Shown: positions 29,971 to 40,568, counted from the stretch's first letter. The stretch is 64,000 bases of DNA from Gimesia maris (GCF_008298035.1 NZ_CP042910.1:6944001-7008000); one strand, 5' to 3'. Notes: generated from the letters alone by a model not told the origin. Translations and numbers: made by a program.

Positions 29971-30813
29971 CTAAGCAAGAAACGCCAGAGCTTTTTCTGC
30001 CAGTTCCGGTGAAAGCGGCTTACCGTGATAGTTCACATCGCCAGTTTCTTCCAGGACGGGAAGAATTCCATACCCTTTTTTTGTCTTTGAAATAATAGCT
30101 TTGGGACGGTCTGTGACTTTGGCCGCATTTTCCAGGGCTTCGACAACCGCTGCCTGGTCGTTGCCTTCAATTGTCTGTGTATACCAGCCAAAAGCAGAGA
30201 TTTTTTCTTCAAAGGAACCCAGATCAAGTACATCGTGAGTCGCGCCGGTCTGCTGATATCCGTTCTGATCGATGATCGCAGTCAGGTTGCCCAGCTTGTA
30301 TTTTTCAGCCGCTGCCAATGCTTCCCAGACCTGACCTTCGCCCATTTCCCCGTCGCCGATGACAACGAAAACGTTCGAACCGTTGTCGTTCAGGCGTGCG
30401 CCGAGGGCCTGTCCGATTCCCAGGGAAAGTCCCTGTCCCAGTGAACCCGTTGAGGCTTCAATACCGGGCAGACGTTTCATATTGGGGTGACCTTCAAACG
30501 GGCTGCCCAGTTTACGAAGGGTCATCACATCCTCTTCCGAGAAGTAACCGGCTTCTGCCATGGCTGCGTACAGCACGGGAACCGCGTGGCCTTTACTCAG
30601 AATGAAACGATCGCGGGCTTCCCAGTTCGGATTTTCGGGATCGTATTTCATGAAACCACCAAACCAGAGTGCGTTCACAACTTCCACAGCAGACAGGCTG
30701 CTGCTGGGATGTCCACTTCCGGCCTCAGTGGTCATACGGATGATCAGACGACGAAGGACTTTACCTTTTTCCTTCAACTCTTCTAATGATAAGGCATTTG
30801 CTTGAGCAGCCAC
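29971..30813 (-). CDS. Transketolase, N-terminal subunit (split type)
   Basis: A 280-residue protein equal to the thiamine-diphosphate-binding N-terminal domain. TEAGSGHPSSSLSAVEVV and RDRFILSKGHAVPVLYAAMAE are conserved transketolase motifs, and the TPP/Mg motif is GDGEMGEGQVWEALAAAEKYKLGN...DQNG. It ends right after the first domain, so it needs the C-terminal chain encoded immediately downstream. This split form is known in archaea and several bacterial phyla. The start at 30813 gives the expected N-terminus (ALSLEELKEKGKVLRR). Confidence 0.92.
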   Translation of the reverse strand: MAAQANALSLEELKEKGKVLRRLIIRMTTEAGSGHPSSSLSAVEVVNALWFGGFMKYDPENPNWEARDRFILSKGHAVPVLYAAMAEAGYFSEEDVMTLRKLGSPFEGHPNMKRLPGIEASTGSLGQGLSLGIGQALGARLNDNGSNVFVVIGDGEMGEGQVWEALAAAEKYKLGNLTAIIDQNGYQQTGATHDVLDLGSFEEKISAFGWYTQTIEGNDQAAVVEALENAAKVTDRPKAIISKTKKGYGILPVLEETGDVNYHGKPLSPELAEKALAFLA

Positions 30814-31283
30814 TGTGATTCCTTCAATTCTTCAAGACAGACAAAAAAGCGCCCCGCTCCCAACCGATTTACTTCCTTCAGTTTGTAATATGACGAACTG
30901 ATTGTACATCACTGAAGAAGTGCGGTGCCGAAACCGGGTAACCGTAGATTTGAGCGGCGACAGTATTCACGCGCCACCAGGCGCAACTTAAGCGCGTCGA
31001 TGTATTAAGCGTATGCTAACGAGCAAAGCTGTCAGCGACAACCATTCCGGCAGGAGAAACCGGTTTGACGATCTGGAAAAAGGGCTTACCTGACCCGATT
31101 TTTTGATAAATTCACAAAACCCTCCCCGATCTTTCAAACGGAGCAAACCCTCTCTCGATTTTCTCAGAATTACCCAATTGTTTACACAAATCACCTTTAA
31201 AGCGTGGGGCCGTTCACGCATAATAGAAATTGTTCTCTCAGCCAAAACATCACAGATTCTGTCAGGAGTGAGGCTCTCAAGTC
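30814..31283. other. Intergenic region between divergent genes
   Basis: These 470 bases lie between the transketolase pair (minus) and the anti-sigma-like gene (plus) and should contain both promoters. AGGAGTGAGG at 31266-31275 is a good ribosome site for the plus-strand gene. A GC-rich stretch (GCGCCACCAGGCGC near 30971) forms a small inverted repeat without a T-tract. No further gene was recognised. Confidence 0.45.
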
Positions 31284-31706
31284 ATGTCAGAAAAACCGTT
31301 TACAGACCAGGAACTGCTGGCTTATCTGGATGAAAATCTGTCGGTAGATCTGATGTCACAGGTCGAAGCCACACTCCGCAGCTCAGATTCATTGCGGGTT
31401 CGCCTCGCGTCGCTGTCACGTCAGAGGAATGATGGCGTGCATTCGGTGGGAGAGATCTGGAGGCGAAATCGGTTGAGCTGCCCTTCGCGCAGTCAGCTGG
31501 GAGGCTATCTCCTCGAAACACTGCCTCCCGCGTATCACGAATTTATTGAATTCCATTTAACGGAGACCGGCTGCCGCTACTGCCAGGCAAATCTGGAAGA
31601 TCTGAAAGCGGGACTCTCCGCAGCCTCACAGGATTCCAATCGACGTCGCCAGAAATACTTCCAGTCTTCCGCCGGTTATCTCTCCGCCGACAAAGACGAC
31701 CACTAA
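31284..31706 (+). CDS. Anti-sigma-factor-like zinc-binding protein
   Basis: A 140-residue soluble protein. The N-terminus FTDQELLAYLDENLSVDLMSQVEATLRSS is typical of zinc-associated anti-sigma domains and planctomycete relatives, and a later segment LPPAYHEFIEFHLTETGCRYCQANLEDL holds a His-x5-Cys-x2-Cys group that could bind zinc. There is no membrane helix, so if it is an anti-sigma factor it is cytoplasmic. No ECF sigma factor gene is adjacent; the next gene is a sulfatase on the other strand, 9 nt away. Function is inferred only. Confidence 0.65.
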   Translation: MSEKPFTDQELLAYLDENLSVDLMSQVEATLRSSDSLRVRLASLSRQRNDGVHSVGEIWRRNRLSCPSRSQLGGYLLETLPPAYHEFIEFHLTETGCRYCQANLEDLKAGLSAASQDSNRRRQKYFQSSAGYLSADKDDH

Positions 31707-31715
31707 CCAGCGCCG

Positions 31716-33311
31716 TCAGTCAAGCGCTTGCGACTCAAAGTCCGTTTCATTGACCCAGCCTGCTTTGATTTTCTCGCCCTGCATAAAGCGTTCATAAAAA
31801 TGACGTGTTCGAGGATCGGAGTATTCATACTTCTCGAAGATCGAACCATTCCCCAGCACCCGCGGATCTTTTTGTGCCGTCAATTCGTCCTGCAACTGTT
31901 TTTTCAGTGAATTCTTCACCCCCTGATGGGCGGGCAGTGCTGCCAGGTTCCGCATACACTCCGGATCTTCACTGATGGCATACAGTTCCTCAGCCGGACG
32001 TCTGCCAAATGCCCATTCCCAGAAGTCTGCCTGTTTCCCGTCGCGACGCAGTTGCAGTATGACCGATTTGGTCGGGCTGCCATCGCAGTTGAGATAACCG
32101 GTTTCGGGATTCCCGGCGGGCCAGCGTCCGGGTTCGTCATTTTTGAGATAAAGCATCCCCTGCTTGACGATGCCCCGAATCGGATAACCCTGATCATGGG
32201 GTCTGCCGATGTCATGGCGTTCTTTACCGATTAAAACATGGTCGCGTTCTGGATTGACCATGCCCGATTTTTCTGACTGGAAAATATCCGAAAGACTGCG
32301 TCCGGTGATCGGCTGCATGCCCGCAGCTTCTGTGGTCAGGCCGGCGGCTTCCAGAAATGTCGGCGCGAAATCAATGAAACTGACATAATCTTCGATCACC
32401 CGGTTACCGGTAGGAATGCCCTGCTTCCACATGATGGCCAGCGGCAGATGATTGGAACGTTCATACTCCTGTCCCTTCACGCGGGGGAACGGCATCCCGT
32501 TATCGGCGGTCACGACCACCAGCGTATTATCCAGTTCGCCCCGCTGCTCCAGCAGATTCAGCATGCGCACCAGATGCTGGTCGAAGTATTCAATCTCGTA
32601 GGCATAATCGAGCATGTCCGTGCGAATGGTTTCGTTATCAGGCCAGTAAGCGGGAACGCGATCAATATCGGTAATTTTCTTACCGGCTTTCTTAATACCC
32701 GCCCCGTATTCATAACCCCGATGCGGTTCAAATCCGCCATACCAGAAACACCACGGTTTTTCTACGGCGCTCTGCTTAAGAAACAGTTCGAAGTTGGCAG
32801 CGTAATCGATGGGTGAAATTCCGCTGGCGGGGGGCCTGGTCTTTTTCTGATTGAACGCGGGTCCTGCCAGGTCGCGGCGTTTGCCGTTCGCATCGACGGC
32901 AACTCCAGGAGCCCAGCCTTTCGCTGTCTTCCCCACGGCATAACCATTGTCTGCCAGAGATTCGACATAGGTTTTAAACTCCGGTGGAAAAAACGCCATG
33001 TGATTGCCGGCTTCTTTCAGCTGCCAGGAATTGCGACCGGTCAGAATACAGGCCCGTGAAGGCGCACACTTGGCATTCGGCGTATACGCGTTGTTGAAGA
33101 GCAGGCCTTCCCGCGCGACTCGATCAAAGCCGGGCGTTTTGACCCAGGAACAACCGTACGCGCCCATGTGCGGGAATGAGGCATCGTCGGCGATACAGAA
33201 CAGTATGTTCGGACGTTTCTTTGCTGACGCTTCTGAATCCGCTCTGACAACGTCCGTGCAGAGCATTCCGAACAGGAATAGCCATAATACAGCGATCAAG
33301 CGGTTTTTCAT
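31716..33311 (-). CDS. Secreted formylglycine-dependent sulfatase
   Basis: The 531-residue product is a type I sulfatase of the alkaline phosphatase superfamily. It has a signal peptide ([24 protein letters not shown]), metal-binding Asp42/Asp43 (FCIADDASF), and the formylglycine site Cys82 in [11 protein letters not shown], matching C-x-P-S-R. Other metal and substrate residues appear in [12 protein letters not shown]. It ends in a long C-terminal domain common to N-sulfoglucosamine sulfohydrolase-like and related planctomycete sulfatases. The substrate is probably a sulfated polysaccharide. The formylglycine-generating enzyme is not in the window. Confidence 0.93.
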   Translation of the reverse strand: MKNRLIAVLWLFLFGMLCTDVVRADSEASAKKRPNILFCIADDASFPHMGAYGCSWVKTPGFDRVAREGLLFNNAYTPNAKCAPSRACILTGRNSWQLKEAGNHMAFFPPEFKTYVESLADNGYAVGKTAKGWAPGVAVDANGKRRDLAGPAFNQKKTRPPASGISPIDYAANFELFLKQSAVEKPWCFWYGGFEPHRGYEYGAGIKKAGKKITDIDRVPAYWPDNETIRTDMLDYAYEIEYFDQHLVRMLNLLEQRGELDNTLVVVTADNGMPFPRVKGQEYERSNHLPLAIMWKQGIPTGNRVIEDYVSFIDFAPTFLEAAGLTTEAAGMQPITGRSLSDIFQSEKSGMVNPERDHVLIGKERHDIGRPHDQGYPIRGIVKQGMLYLKNDEPGRWPAGNPETGYLNCDGSPTKSVILQLRRDGKQADFWEWAFGRRPAEELYAISEDPECMRNLAALPAHQGVKNSLKKQLQDELTAQKDPRVLGNGSIFEKYEYSDPRTRHFYERFMQGEKIKAGWVNETDFESQALD

Positions 33312-33424
33312 TTCAGCTGTTCTCCGGTTGTGCCATCCAGTGTGGAAGCAGTGACGTCAGTAAGATTGAACTTTTATCTTACGCGACCGGAGAAGCTGCC
33401 TCAAGAAAGAAAGGCTTGCGGAAT

Positions 33425-34132
33425 TCAGTTACAACTGAAGTCAGTTGAAAGTGCTTGTGTCGCGGGGCTCTGCTGCCGTTCGCGGAGCCTGTTCTTAAAA
33501 AAGCTCAACAGCAGATCACTGCGAAGGTCGACATCCTGTTCATGCAGGAGCATCTGCCCCAGGGCAGGTTCCAGCCTGATCGTCCCCGCAAGGGTATCAC
33601 AAAGAGTCCCCAGACTGACTTCGCGATGCAACTGGTGATAATACATCGGATTGGAAGCGTGATCCATATAGAGGCGGGAATAGAGTTCCAGCAGTTCCAA
33701 CTGACGATGTTCGCGGTGAATGACAGGCTGGTCAGCATAATAATCTGTTTTCAGATCCAGCAATGTTTTCTGATAAGGCAGCTCTGAATTCTGCAAGACA
33801 ACCATCTGTGCGCGGCATAATCCCTGCAGCAGAATCGAACGGGCTCCTGACTGCAATTGGTACGGCGCCAGAATGGAAGCGACGCACACGGTTCGAATTC
33901 CGGATTCCGTTGAAAGTTCGGTTCCCGCAGCAGGGCACGTCTGCTTAAGATCGACGGCAATGAATCCATGGGCATTCAGAGCATCGTCGATCAACTGGCA
34001 GTCAGCGGGGGCGGTAAAGCGGAGTGGAATGACAGCATGCGGCAGGAGAACGTAATCTTCCAGATTCAATACAGGAACCATTCCGGAGATGGTCTTTAAC
34101 TGCTGCTCGATCACTGCGTTGTCTGCTACCAT
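33425..34132 (-). CDS. LON substrate-binding-domain protein
   Basis: A 235-residue stand-alone LON N-terminal (LAN/PUA-like) domain protein without ATPase or protease parts. VPVLNLEDYVLLPHAVIPLRFTAP is the characteristic first strand-loop of the Lon N-domain; later segments such as TVCVASILAPYQLQSGARSILLQGLCRAQMV match the family. The C-terminal 90 residues are helical (RLYMDHASNPMYYHQLHREV). Such proteins are widespread and of uncertain role, with guesses including protein quality control. The gene is single on the minus strand, divergent from nth. Confidence 0.82.
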   Translation of the reverse strand: MVADNAVIEQQLKTISGMVPVLNLEDYVLLPHAVIPLRFTAPADCQLIDDALNAHGFIAVDLKQTCPAAGTELSTESGIRTVCVASILAPYQLQSGARSILLQGLCRAQMVVLQNSELPYQKTLLDLKTDYYADQPVIHREHRQLELLELYSRLYMDHASNPMYYHQLHREVSLGTLCDTLAGTIRLEPALGQMLLHEQDVDLRSDLLLSFFKNRLRERQQSPATQALSTDFSCN

Positions 34133-34266
34133 TATTTATATTCCAACCCCGTACATTGAAAAACCATTCTGAGTCCCCCATACTAAGTTCATTTATCAAA
34201 CTCAGCTGGCTGATGAAAACATGTCAGTGAGAGTAGCACTTCATTTTGGGAATTGTCACGCAGAAT

Positions 34267-34968
34267 ATGGCTAAAAATAATTCGCAGATTGCAGCAGGTT
34301 CCGGTTATAGCGACTCACTTGATGACAAAAAGAAACATGCCCGCAAAATCGCGAGGGGACTGGCTCGACTGTTCCCGGAACCGGAGTGCGCGCTGATTCA
34401 TGATTCGCCGTTTCAGCTGCTCGTCGCGACCATTCTCTCCGCACAATGCACTGACGAACGCGTGAATGCAACTACGCCGACTCTGTTCAAGAAATATCCG
34501 ACGGCGGAAAAACTGTCGACCAGTAAACAGGCCGATGTTGAAAAGATTGTGTACCCGCTTGGCTTTTTCCGCGCCAAAGCGACCAACATTCGCAAGATGG
34601 CTTTGGCTGTCACGGAACAATATGCAGGCGAGATTCCCCGCACGCTCAAAGAACTGGTGGCATTACCGGGTGTCGGCCGTAAAACAGCCAATGTGGTTCT
34701 CGGAACTGCATTCGGAATTCCCAGTGGCGTGGTCGTTGATACGCACGTCAAACGCATCTGCAATATCTTCGGGCTGACCACCAGTAAAAACCCGGAGATC
34801 ATTGAACGCGACCTGATGGAAGTCCTGCCGAAAAAAGAATGGATCGCCTTTTCCCATCGGGTCATTCTACACGGCCGTGCCACCTGCGTGGCCCGCAAAC
34901 CGCGCTGTACGGAATGCAGCCTGCTCAAAATCTGCCCGCGGATCGGCTTGAAGCCGCTCACGGAGTGA
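34267..34968 (+). CDS. nth: Endonuclease III
   Basis: The 233-residue protein is a base-excision DNA glycosylase/AP lyase for oxidised pyrimidines. The helix-hairpin-helix LPGVGRKTANVVL carries the catalytic Lys, and VVDTHVKRI the catalytic Asp. The C-terminal [4Fe-4S] motif is complete: C-x6-C-x2-C-x5-C in CVARKPRCTECSLLKICP. ATG at 34267 is chosen over a TTG at 34246 since most family members start with a short polar tail. E. coli Nth has 211 residues; the extra length is N-terminal. Confidence 0.96.
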   Translation: MAKNNSQIAAGSGYSDSLDDKKKHARKIARGLARLFPEPECALIHDSPFQLLVATILSAQCTDERVNATTPTLFKKYPTAEKLSTSKQADVEKIVYPLGFFRAKATNIRKMALAVTEQYAGEIPRTLKELVALPGVGRKTANVVLGTAFGIPSGVVVDTHVKRICNIFGLTTSKNPEIIERDLMEVLPKKEWIAFSHRVILHGRATCVARKPRCTECSLLKICPRIGLKPLTE

Positions 34969-35106
34969 ACGCTTTTCACCGGTGGATTCCTGGTACTTGG
35001 CTCTGTTTCCGAAAACACCCGTCCAAACCGTTGAAAGCCGGTTCGCGTCGGTTTATGGTTCCAGTATGCAGCGTCTACATCCAACCTTCACCATAATGAG
35101 AAGCCA

Positions 35107-35676
35107 ATGATCCTGACCGGGAAAGAAATCAAAGCACGCCTGGGAACAGATATTGTCATTGAACCTTATCACGAAAAATATCTGAACCCGAACAGCTATA
35201 ACCTCTGCCTGCATAACGAGTTGATGGTCTACGAGGAAATCGTGCTGGACATGGCCCGCCCGAATCGCCTGGGGAAATATGTGATTCCGGAAGAAGGGAT
35301 GGTGCTCTATCCCGGGCAACTCTACCTGGGACGGACCGTGGAACGAACCGAAACCCATAACCTGGTGCCACTCCTCGAAGGACGCTCGTCGATCGGACGT
35401 CTGGGAATTTCCGTACACGCTACTGCCGGCGTGGGTGATATCGGGTTCTGTGGTTACTGGACCCTGGAAATCACGGTGGCCCAGCCGGTTCGTATTTACG
35501 CCGGCGTCGCCATCTGTCAGATTATTTATAACACGCCCATCGGTGAAATCGTCGAATATAACAGCGACAAGTACCAGAACAATAAAGGCATTCAACCCAG
35601 CCTGCTGTTCAAAGAACTTGACCCGGCCGAGTCTCGCCAGATGCGACTTTCGTTTGGCGAAGAAGCATCACAGTAA
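35107..35676 (+). CDS. dcd: dCTP deaminase
   Basis: The 189-residue product matches dCTP deaminase, which makes dUTP from dCTP as the main route to dTTP. The start MILTGKEIKARL, the LNPNSYNLCLHNEL strand, the phosphate-binding EGRSSIGRLGI and the GFCGYWTLEI segment with the catalytic Glu are conserved. The C-terminal tail GIQPSLLFKELD is a bit longer than the family norm. GAGAAG lies 5 nt upstream of the ATG. A strong terminator follows 48 nt after the stop. Whether it also has dUTPase activity cannot be told. Confidence 0.94.
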   Translation: MILTGKEIKARLGTDIVIEPYHEKYLNPNSYNLCLHNELMVYEEIVLDMARPNRLGKYVIPEEGMVLYPGQLYLGRTVERTETHNLVPLLEGRSSIGRLGISVHATAGVGDIGFCGYWTLEITVAQPVRIYAGVAICQIIYNTPIGEIVEYNSDKYQNNKGIQPSLLFKELDPAESRQMRLSFGEEASQ

Positions 35677-35723
35677 AGCCTCACCGTGATCTGTTTCCAC
35701 TGAGATTCAGCTGTGATCAATAT

Positions 35724-35762
35724 AAAAAAGGCGTTACAGAATTCACTGTAACGCCTTTTTTT
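35724..35762. terminator. Bidirectional rho-independent terminator
   Basis: A-rich flank, GGCGTTACAG paired with CTGTAACGCC around AATTCA, then TTTTTTT. The A and T tracts on the two sides let it work on both strands, between the convergent dcd and korB genes. Confidence 0.93.
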
Positions 35763-35780
35763 ATTTTCGATCTGTGCCGT

Positions 35781-36803
35781 TTACACGGTCCAGGTATCAC
35801 CGGTGTTGAACAGAGCTTCCAGATCCCCATCACCGTTACGTTCGGTGGCGGATTCCACCTGGTTGTAGACGGCGTCGTTGTAGGTAGGATGTTCGACACA
35901 GCGGAAGACCCCCATGGGTTCGGGCATTTCCGGATACCGCATGCTGGCCAGCAGAAACGCCAGGTTCATGTCTTCTGACTTTTCATCGTGGAACAGCAGA
36001 TCGTCTTCCGTGACCCCTTTGCCCAGTTCGACCACTTCCGGCTGGTCGTGACTGTTGAGACGAACGCCTTTATCGCGATTTTTTCCAAAGATCAAGGGCT
36101 TACCATGCTCAAGGTAAATCACGTTTTCTGCTTTCTGGTCCTTCTTGGAAGCAAATTCAAACGCACCCGAGTTAAAGACATTACAGTCCTGATAGACTTC
36201 CACAAAGGCAGATCCTTTGTGTTGTGCTGCCCGTTCGAGAACGTAACAGAGGTGTTTGATATCCACATCAACCGATCGGGCCGCGAATGTCGCCCGGGCA
36301 CCGATGGCCACCGACAGCGGGTTCAAAGGCCGATCCACCGAACCAAAAGGTGTACTTTTCGTTTTGGTCCCGGTAGGACTGGTGGGTGAGTACTGACCTT
36401 TGGTTAAACCATAAATCTGGTTGTTGAACATGATCACTTTCAGATCCACGTTACGCCGCAGTACGTGCATGAAGTGATTCCCGCCGATCGACAGCGAATC
36501 GCCATCACCGGTGATCACCCAGACCTGCAGATCCGGATTCGCCAGTTTGACGCCGGTGGCAATCGCAGGAGCCCGACCGTGAATACTGTGCATCCCGTAG
36601 GTATCCATGTAGTACGGGAAACGGCTGGAGCAGCCAATTCCGGAAACGAACACGAACTTCTCTTTGGGGATACCCAGAGTCGGCAGGACTTTTTTCATCT
36701 GGGCGAGAATAGAGTAATCGCCACAGCGTGGGCACCAGCGGATTTCCTGATCGCTGGCAAAATCTTTTGGCGAGAGGACAGGCAGTGTGACATCAACGCT
36801 CAT
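35781..36803 (-). CDS. korB: 2-oxoacid:ferredoxin oxidoreductase, beta subunit
   Basis: A 340-residue thiamine-diphosphate-binding beta subunit. Signatures are WCPRCGDYSI (cluster cysteines), GIGCSSRFPYYMDTYGMHSIHGRAPA and the TPP motif GDGDSLSIGGNHF, followed by FNNQIYGLTKGQYSPTSPTG. These are typical of 2-oxoglutarate:ferredoxin oxidoreductases of the KorAB type that lack separate ferredoxin subunits. It is encoded 78 nt downstream of the alpha subunit and the pair probably makes or uses succinyl-CoA in the TCA cycle. Pyruvate as the substrate cannot be excluded. Confidence 0.92.
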   Translation of the reverse strand: MSVDVTLPVLSPKDFASDQEIRWCPRCGDYSILAQMKKVLPTLGIPKEKFVFVSGIGCSSRFPYYMDTYGMHSIHGRAPAIATGVKLANPDLQVWVITGDGDSLSIGGNHFMHVLRRNVDLKVIMFNNQIYGLTKGQYSPTSPTGTKTKSTPFGSVDRPLNPLSVAIGARATFAARSVDVDIKHLCYVLERAAQHKGSAFVEVYQDCNVFNSGAFEFASKKDQKAENVIYLEHGKPLIFGKNRDKGVRLNSHDQPEVVELGKGVTEDDLLFHDEKSEDMNLAFLLASMRYPEMPEPMGVFRCVEHPTYNDAVYNQVESATERNGDGDLEALFNTGDTWTV

Positions 36804-36881
36804 TTTTAACTATCCTTAAACGCAATAACTCGTTTTTAAACTGGTTTATAAAGGTATCAGATCAGATGACATCCGTTGAGA

Positions 36882-38750
36882 TCAGCTCTCTTTGATCATC
36901 TCTCTGATTTTGTCTTTCACTTCACTGATCAGGAACGGTTTCCCCTGGACTTTATTCAGGCCGACAGCATCAGCCAGGTAGGTACCACGAATGATCATCC
37001 GTAATTGTCCGGTATTCAGCTCGGGAATCAGGACCTTCTTATATTTCTTGATCAGATCGCCCAGATTTTTCGGGAACGGATTCAGGTAGCGAATATGGGC
37101 GTGCGCCACCGACAGACCTTCCTGAACCGACTGTTTGACCGCAGTGCGAACCGCCCCGTAAGTTCCCCCCCAGCTGATCACCAGCAGGTCTCCCGACTCA
37201 GGACCTTCGACGGTCTGTTCGGGAATAAAGTCTGCAATCCCGGCAATTTTTTCTGCCCGGAGTGTGGTCATAAACTGATGGTTTTCGGGAGAGTAATTCA
37301 CATTACCTGTCACGTCTGATTTTTCCAGACCACCCACGCGGTGTTCGCAACCCGGTGTACCAGGAATGACCCAGGGACGGGTTTTCTTTTCATTCCGCAG
37401 GTAGGGCATGAATTCCCCATTCGTCTGTGTATTTTCCTGGACGATCGGAATTGGTTTGAGTGACGAGACATCCGGAATCTTCCAGGGCTCGGCACCGTTG
37501 GCAATATAACCGTCACTGAGCAAGAGCACGGGAGTCATGAATTCCACCGCGATTCGCAGTGCTTCCTGAGCCATCTCGAAGCAGTCTGCCGGTGTCGCAG
37601 GAGCGATGAGAGGCATCGGGCAGTCACCGTTGCGGCCGAACATGCACATATACAGGTCCGACTGTTCTGTCTTGGTGGGCAGCCCCGTGCTGGGTCCGCC
37701 GCGCTGGACATCAACTACGACCAGCGGCAATTCCATAATCGCTGCCAGTCCCATACCTTCACCTTTGAGAGCGATTCCGGGACCACTGCTGGCAGTAATC
37801 GCCAGATCGCCGGCAAAAGAGGCACCAACGACGCTGGTAATCGCAGCGATTTCATCTTCTGCCTGGAAAGTGACCACGTTGAAATTTTTCAGTTTGGAAA
37901 GCTCGTGCAGAATATCGCTGGCGGGAGTGATCGGGTAACCGCCGTAGAACAACTGCTTGCCGGCCAGTTTGGCTGCCGTCACAAAACCGAATGCCAGTGC
38001 TTCGTTACCGGTCACCTTGCGGTAATTACCGGCAGGCAGATCCGCGGGATCAACGCGGTAATGCACGGTAATCGCTTCGGTAGTAATGCCGTAATTATAG
38101 CCGGCGTGTAAGGCTTTGAGGTTCGCTTCGACCAGTTCCGGTTTTTTTGCGAACTTGCTTTTGACCCACTCTTCAGTCGGGGTCGCATCGCGCTGATAGA
38201 GCCAGTACACCAGCCCCATCGCGAAAAAGTTTTTGCAGCGTTCTGCTTCTCGTGGCGAAAGTCCCAGTTCGGCGACGGCGTCGCGCGTCAAACTGGTCAT
38301 CGGCACTTTCTGCAGCTGGTAGGCGGCCAGAGATTCTTCATCGTCCAGCGGGTTACTGTCGTAACCGGCTTTGGACAGGTTCGATTTCTCGAATGCGTCT
38401 TCGTTGACGATCAGTGTTCCGCCCCGCTTGAGATCGGCTACGTTGGTTTTCAACGCCGCCGGGTTCATGGCGATTAACGTATCGACTTCATCACCGGGAG
38501 TGTAAATGTCTGAGCTGGAGAAGCAGATCTGGAATCCACTGACTCCGCCCAGCGTACCGGCAGGTGCGCGGATTTCTGCGGGAAAGTCAGGCAGTGTACT
38601 GACATCGTTACCAAAGACAGCGGACACATTCGTGAACTGCGTGCCGGCCAGCTGCATTCCATCGCCACTATCTCCACAAAAACGAATTACAACAGCATCC
38701 AGTTGTTCGCTGATCTTGCCATTAGCACCAGACACATCAGTGGTCGACAT
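36882..38750 (-). CDS. korA: 2-oxoacid:ferredoxin oxidoreductase, alpha subunit (gamma-alpha fusion)
   Basis: The 622-residue product has the gamma domain first (about 20-185: [22 protein letters not shown]) and the alpha domain after it (from about 230: [31 protein letters not shown]). [16 protein letters not shown] and [17 protein letters not shown] are conserved in KorA. This domain order is usual for actinobacterial and planctomycete KorA. A GGGGAG ribosome site precedes the ATG at 38750. It is the first gene of the korA-korB operon; the electron acceptor is ferredoxin. Confidence 0.93.
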   Translation of the reverse strand: MSTTDVSGANGKISEQLDAVVIRFCGDSGDGMQLAGTQFTNVSAVFGNDVSTLPDFPAEIRAPAGTLGGVSGFQICFSSSDIYTPGDEVDTLIAMNPAALKTNVADLKRGGTLIVNEDAFEKSNLSKAGYDSNPLDDEESLAAYQLQKVPMTSLTRDAVAELGLSPREAERCKNFFAMGLVYWLYQRDATPTEEWVKSKFAKKPELVEANLKALHAGYNYGITTEAITVHYRVDPADLPAGNYRKVTGNEALAFGFVTAAKLAGKQLFYGGYPITPASDILHELSKLKNFNVVTFQAEDEIAAITSVVGASFAGDLAITASSGPGIALKGEGMGLAAIMELPLVVVDVQRGGPSTGLPTKTEQSDLYMCMFGRNGDCPMPLIAPATPADCFEMAQEALRIAVEFMTPVLLLSDGYIANGAEPWKIPDVSSLKPIPIVQENTQTNGEFMPYLRNEKKTRPWVIPGTPGCEHRVGGLEKSDVTGNVNYSPENHQFMTTLRAEKIAGIADFIPEQTVEGPESGDLLVISWGGTYGAVRTAVKQSVQEGLSVAHAHIRYLNPFPKNLGDLIKKYKKVLIPELNTGQLRMIIRGTYLADAVGLNKVQGKPFLISEVKDKIREMIKES

Positions 38751-39482
38751 TCTTTTGTTTACTCCCCGGTAGTCGCCTGAGTTCAGGCGGTACAGTCTCA
38801 GTTGAATGAAAAAATATTTTTAATGGTCTGTCTCCCCGGTGATCGCGACTGCCGCTCGATTAAAAGACGGGTTCGCTGGTCTGGTCCTGTTTTTCGATTA
38901 CGAAAAACCAGACACTTCATCACTGAAAAGTTGAAACCGTGGAAAACGCGATGTGCTCTCTCAGACATGGTTCGGGACTGAATTGCTTCAGACCCCGCAA
39001 AAGGAGGGAAAGACGCAGGAGTAGGCCACACTTGGTTTTCACAATTTACATGCATCATTTCGTCTGTCGGGCGATTCCTTTCAATCCCTTGCGAGCATTG
39101 AAGTTCCAGCTCCAGACATCCGCGCTTTCCATCACGGCCTGCTTACCATCACTCCTTTGAACGGCAAACTCAACGTAACAGATTTATTCCTTATAATCGG
39201 CATTTTTGCACTATATTCAACACTTGGAAAGGCCTTAAACATCACATTCTTTGCTGATTCTTCAGATTTTCTCTCATGAGATGGATCAGACCTGTACTCA
39301 TATCAAATTATAGGCAGCCTGTTCTGTCATCCAACTGAAATTAAACCCCGATATCCTATTTTAATTCTCCGGCTGATTCCAGATGAAGGTCCGCGAAAGT
39401 ATTTGCCCTAAGTACAATGAAAACAGGGAGTAGAAACATACGGTTCCCACTCCCTGTAGAGACACGGTTCACAACAACCTGT
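38751..39482. other. Intergenic region upstream of korA
   Basis: These 732 bases hold the korA promoter region and the terminator of the methyltransferase gene (39423-39457). Several short ORFs on both strands have no recognisable domain. A TATAAT hexamer at 39192-39197 (plus strand) has no suitable gene downstream. Nothing else was recognised. Confidence 0.45.
39423..39457 (-). terminator. Hairpin terminator after the methyltransferase gene
   Basis: ACAGGGAGT (39423-39431) is the inverted match of ACTCCCTGT (39449-39457), with a 17-nt loop. On the minus strand the second arm is followed by TTTTC. It starts 26 nt beyond the methyltransferase stop codon. Confidence 0.72.
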
Positions 39483-40568
39483 TCAACTCATTTTCGTCAT
39501 TGTGTAAAAATAATTCATAATATCGTGAGGCAGCTCCTGAACATCAATATTATTGAAGCCCGCTTCTTCCAGCATTGAACAGGCCAGTTCTTTACCCCAG
39601 CAGGTTCCCAGCCCTGCGCCCCCCTGGGCCAGAGAGACGGTCATGCAGTGCATGGTCGAAATGGTATAGAACATCGGCCCCAGTGGATTGGTGATGTTCT
39701 GCTCCACATTGCTGGAAGCGGCGATATCCTGCATCAGGAAGGTGCCGCCCGGCTTCAGTGCCGCATTCACTTCGCGAAGAACCTGGTCCGGTTTGGCCTG
39801 ATCGTGAATCACATCGAAGGCGGTAATCAGATCAAACGCATCGGTCATATTCATCTCGGAAACATCCTGCACCTGGAAAGTCACGTTGGTCACGCCTCGT
39901 TTCACCGCGGACGCCTGGGCCCTGCCGATCGATTCTTCCGAGATATCAAAGCCGGTAAAGCGACTTTGGGGAAACGCGGCTGCCATTTCGATCAATGCCA
40001 GTCCGCTGCCACAGCCAATATCCAGGACTTCAATGCCGGCTTTCAGTTTGTCTTCGAGTCCGGGAACCAGTGGCAGAATATGCTCGAACAGACCACACAC
40101 AACCGAATTATAACTCTCTTCCGCCATCACTTCGTGGAAACGGGCGAACTCCGAATAAGGGACCCCGCCCCCTTCACTGAAACAGTCGACGATCCGATCT
40201 TCCACCGAGCCGAGCACGGAAAACCACTGCATTGTCGTCGCAAAATTATTGGAACCGGCGGCTCGCGTCAGCAACGCGGCATGCTCGGCGGGGAGAAAAC
40301 AGGTCTTTAATACCGGGTCATATTCGACAATCCCACCGGTGACCATCGCCCCCAGCCACTCGCGGACATAGCGTTCATTCAGACCGGACTGCTCTGCGAT
40401 GGCCTCGCTGGTGGCGTGCTCCATCTCACTCATGATGTCAAACAGCCGGGCCCGATGACCGATGGAGAGCATGAATGACAGCGCACTATGATTGACGATC
40501 TGCAGCAGTTTCTGGCCGAACTCGTCTGTCCGCTCCGCGTCAATATTCAGATTACAGTTGTTACACAT
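39483..40568 (-). CDS. SAM-dependent methyltransferase with winged-helix N-terminus
   Basis: The 361-residue product resembles Rv2258c-like methyltransferases. The N-terminal half has a winged-helix fold (about 35-100: ATSEAIAEQSGLNERYVREWLGAMVTGG). The Rossmann methyltransferase domain starts near residue 175 with motif I VLDIGCGSGLALIEMA, then FTGFDISEESI and DLITAFDVIHD. The N-terminus MCNNCN is Cys-rich and odd. The substrate is unknown. It is a single gene, followed by a hairpin terminator. Confidence 0.85.
   Translation of the reverse strand: MCNNCNLNIDAERTDEFGQKLLQIVNHSALSFMLSIGHRARLFDIMSEMEHATSEAIAEQSGLNERYVREWLGAMVTGGIVEYDPVLKTCFLPAEHAALLTRAAGSNNFATTMQWFSVLGSVEDRIVDCFSEGGGVPYSEFARFHEVMAEESYNSVVCGLFEHILPLVPGLEDKLKAGIEVLDIGCGSGLALIEMAAAFPQSRFTGFDISEESIGRAQASAVKRGVTNVTFQVQDVSEMNMTDAFDLITAFDVIHDQAKPDQVLREVNAALKPGGTFLMQDIAASSNVEQNITNPLGPMFYTISTMHCMTVSLAQGGAGLGTCWGKELACSMLEEAGFNNIDVQELPHDIMNYFYTMTKMS

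Noticed and set aside
33880..33910. GGTTCGAATTCC resembling the T-arm of a tRNA
   Set aside because: It lies inside the LON-domain coding frame, and no acceptor or anticodon stem can be built around it.
38939..39160. Plus-strand frame of 73 codons in the korA upstream gap
   Set aside because: No ribosome site and no recognisable sequence; Arg/Leu-rich composition fits chance.
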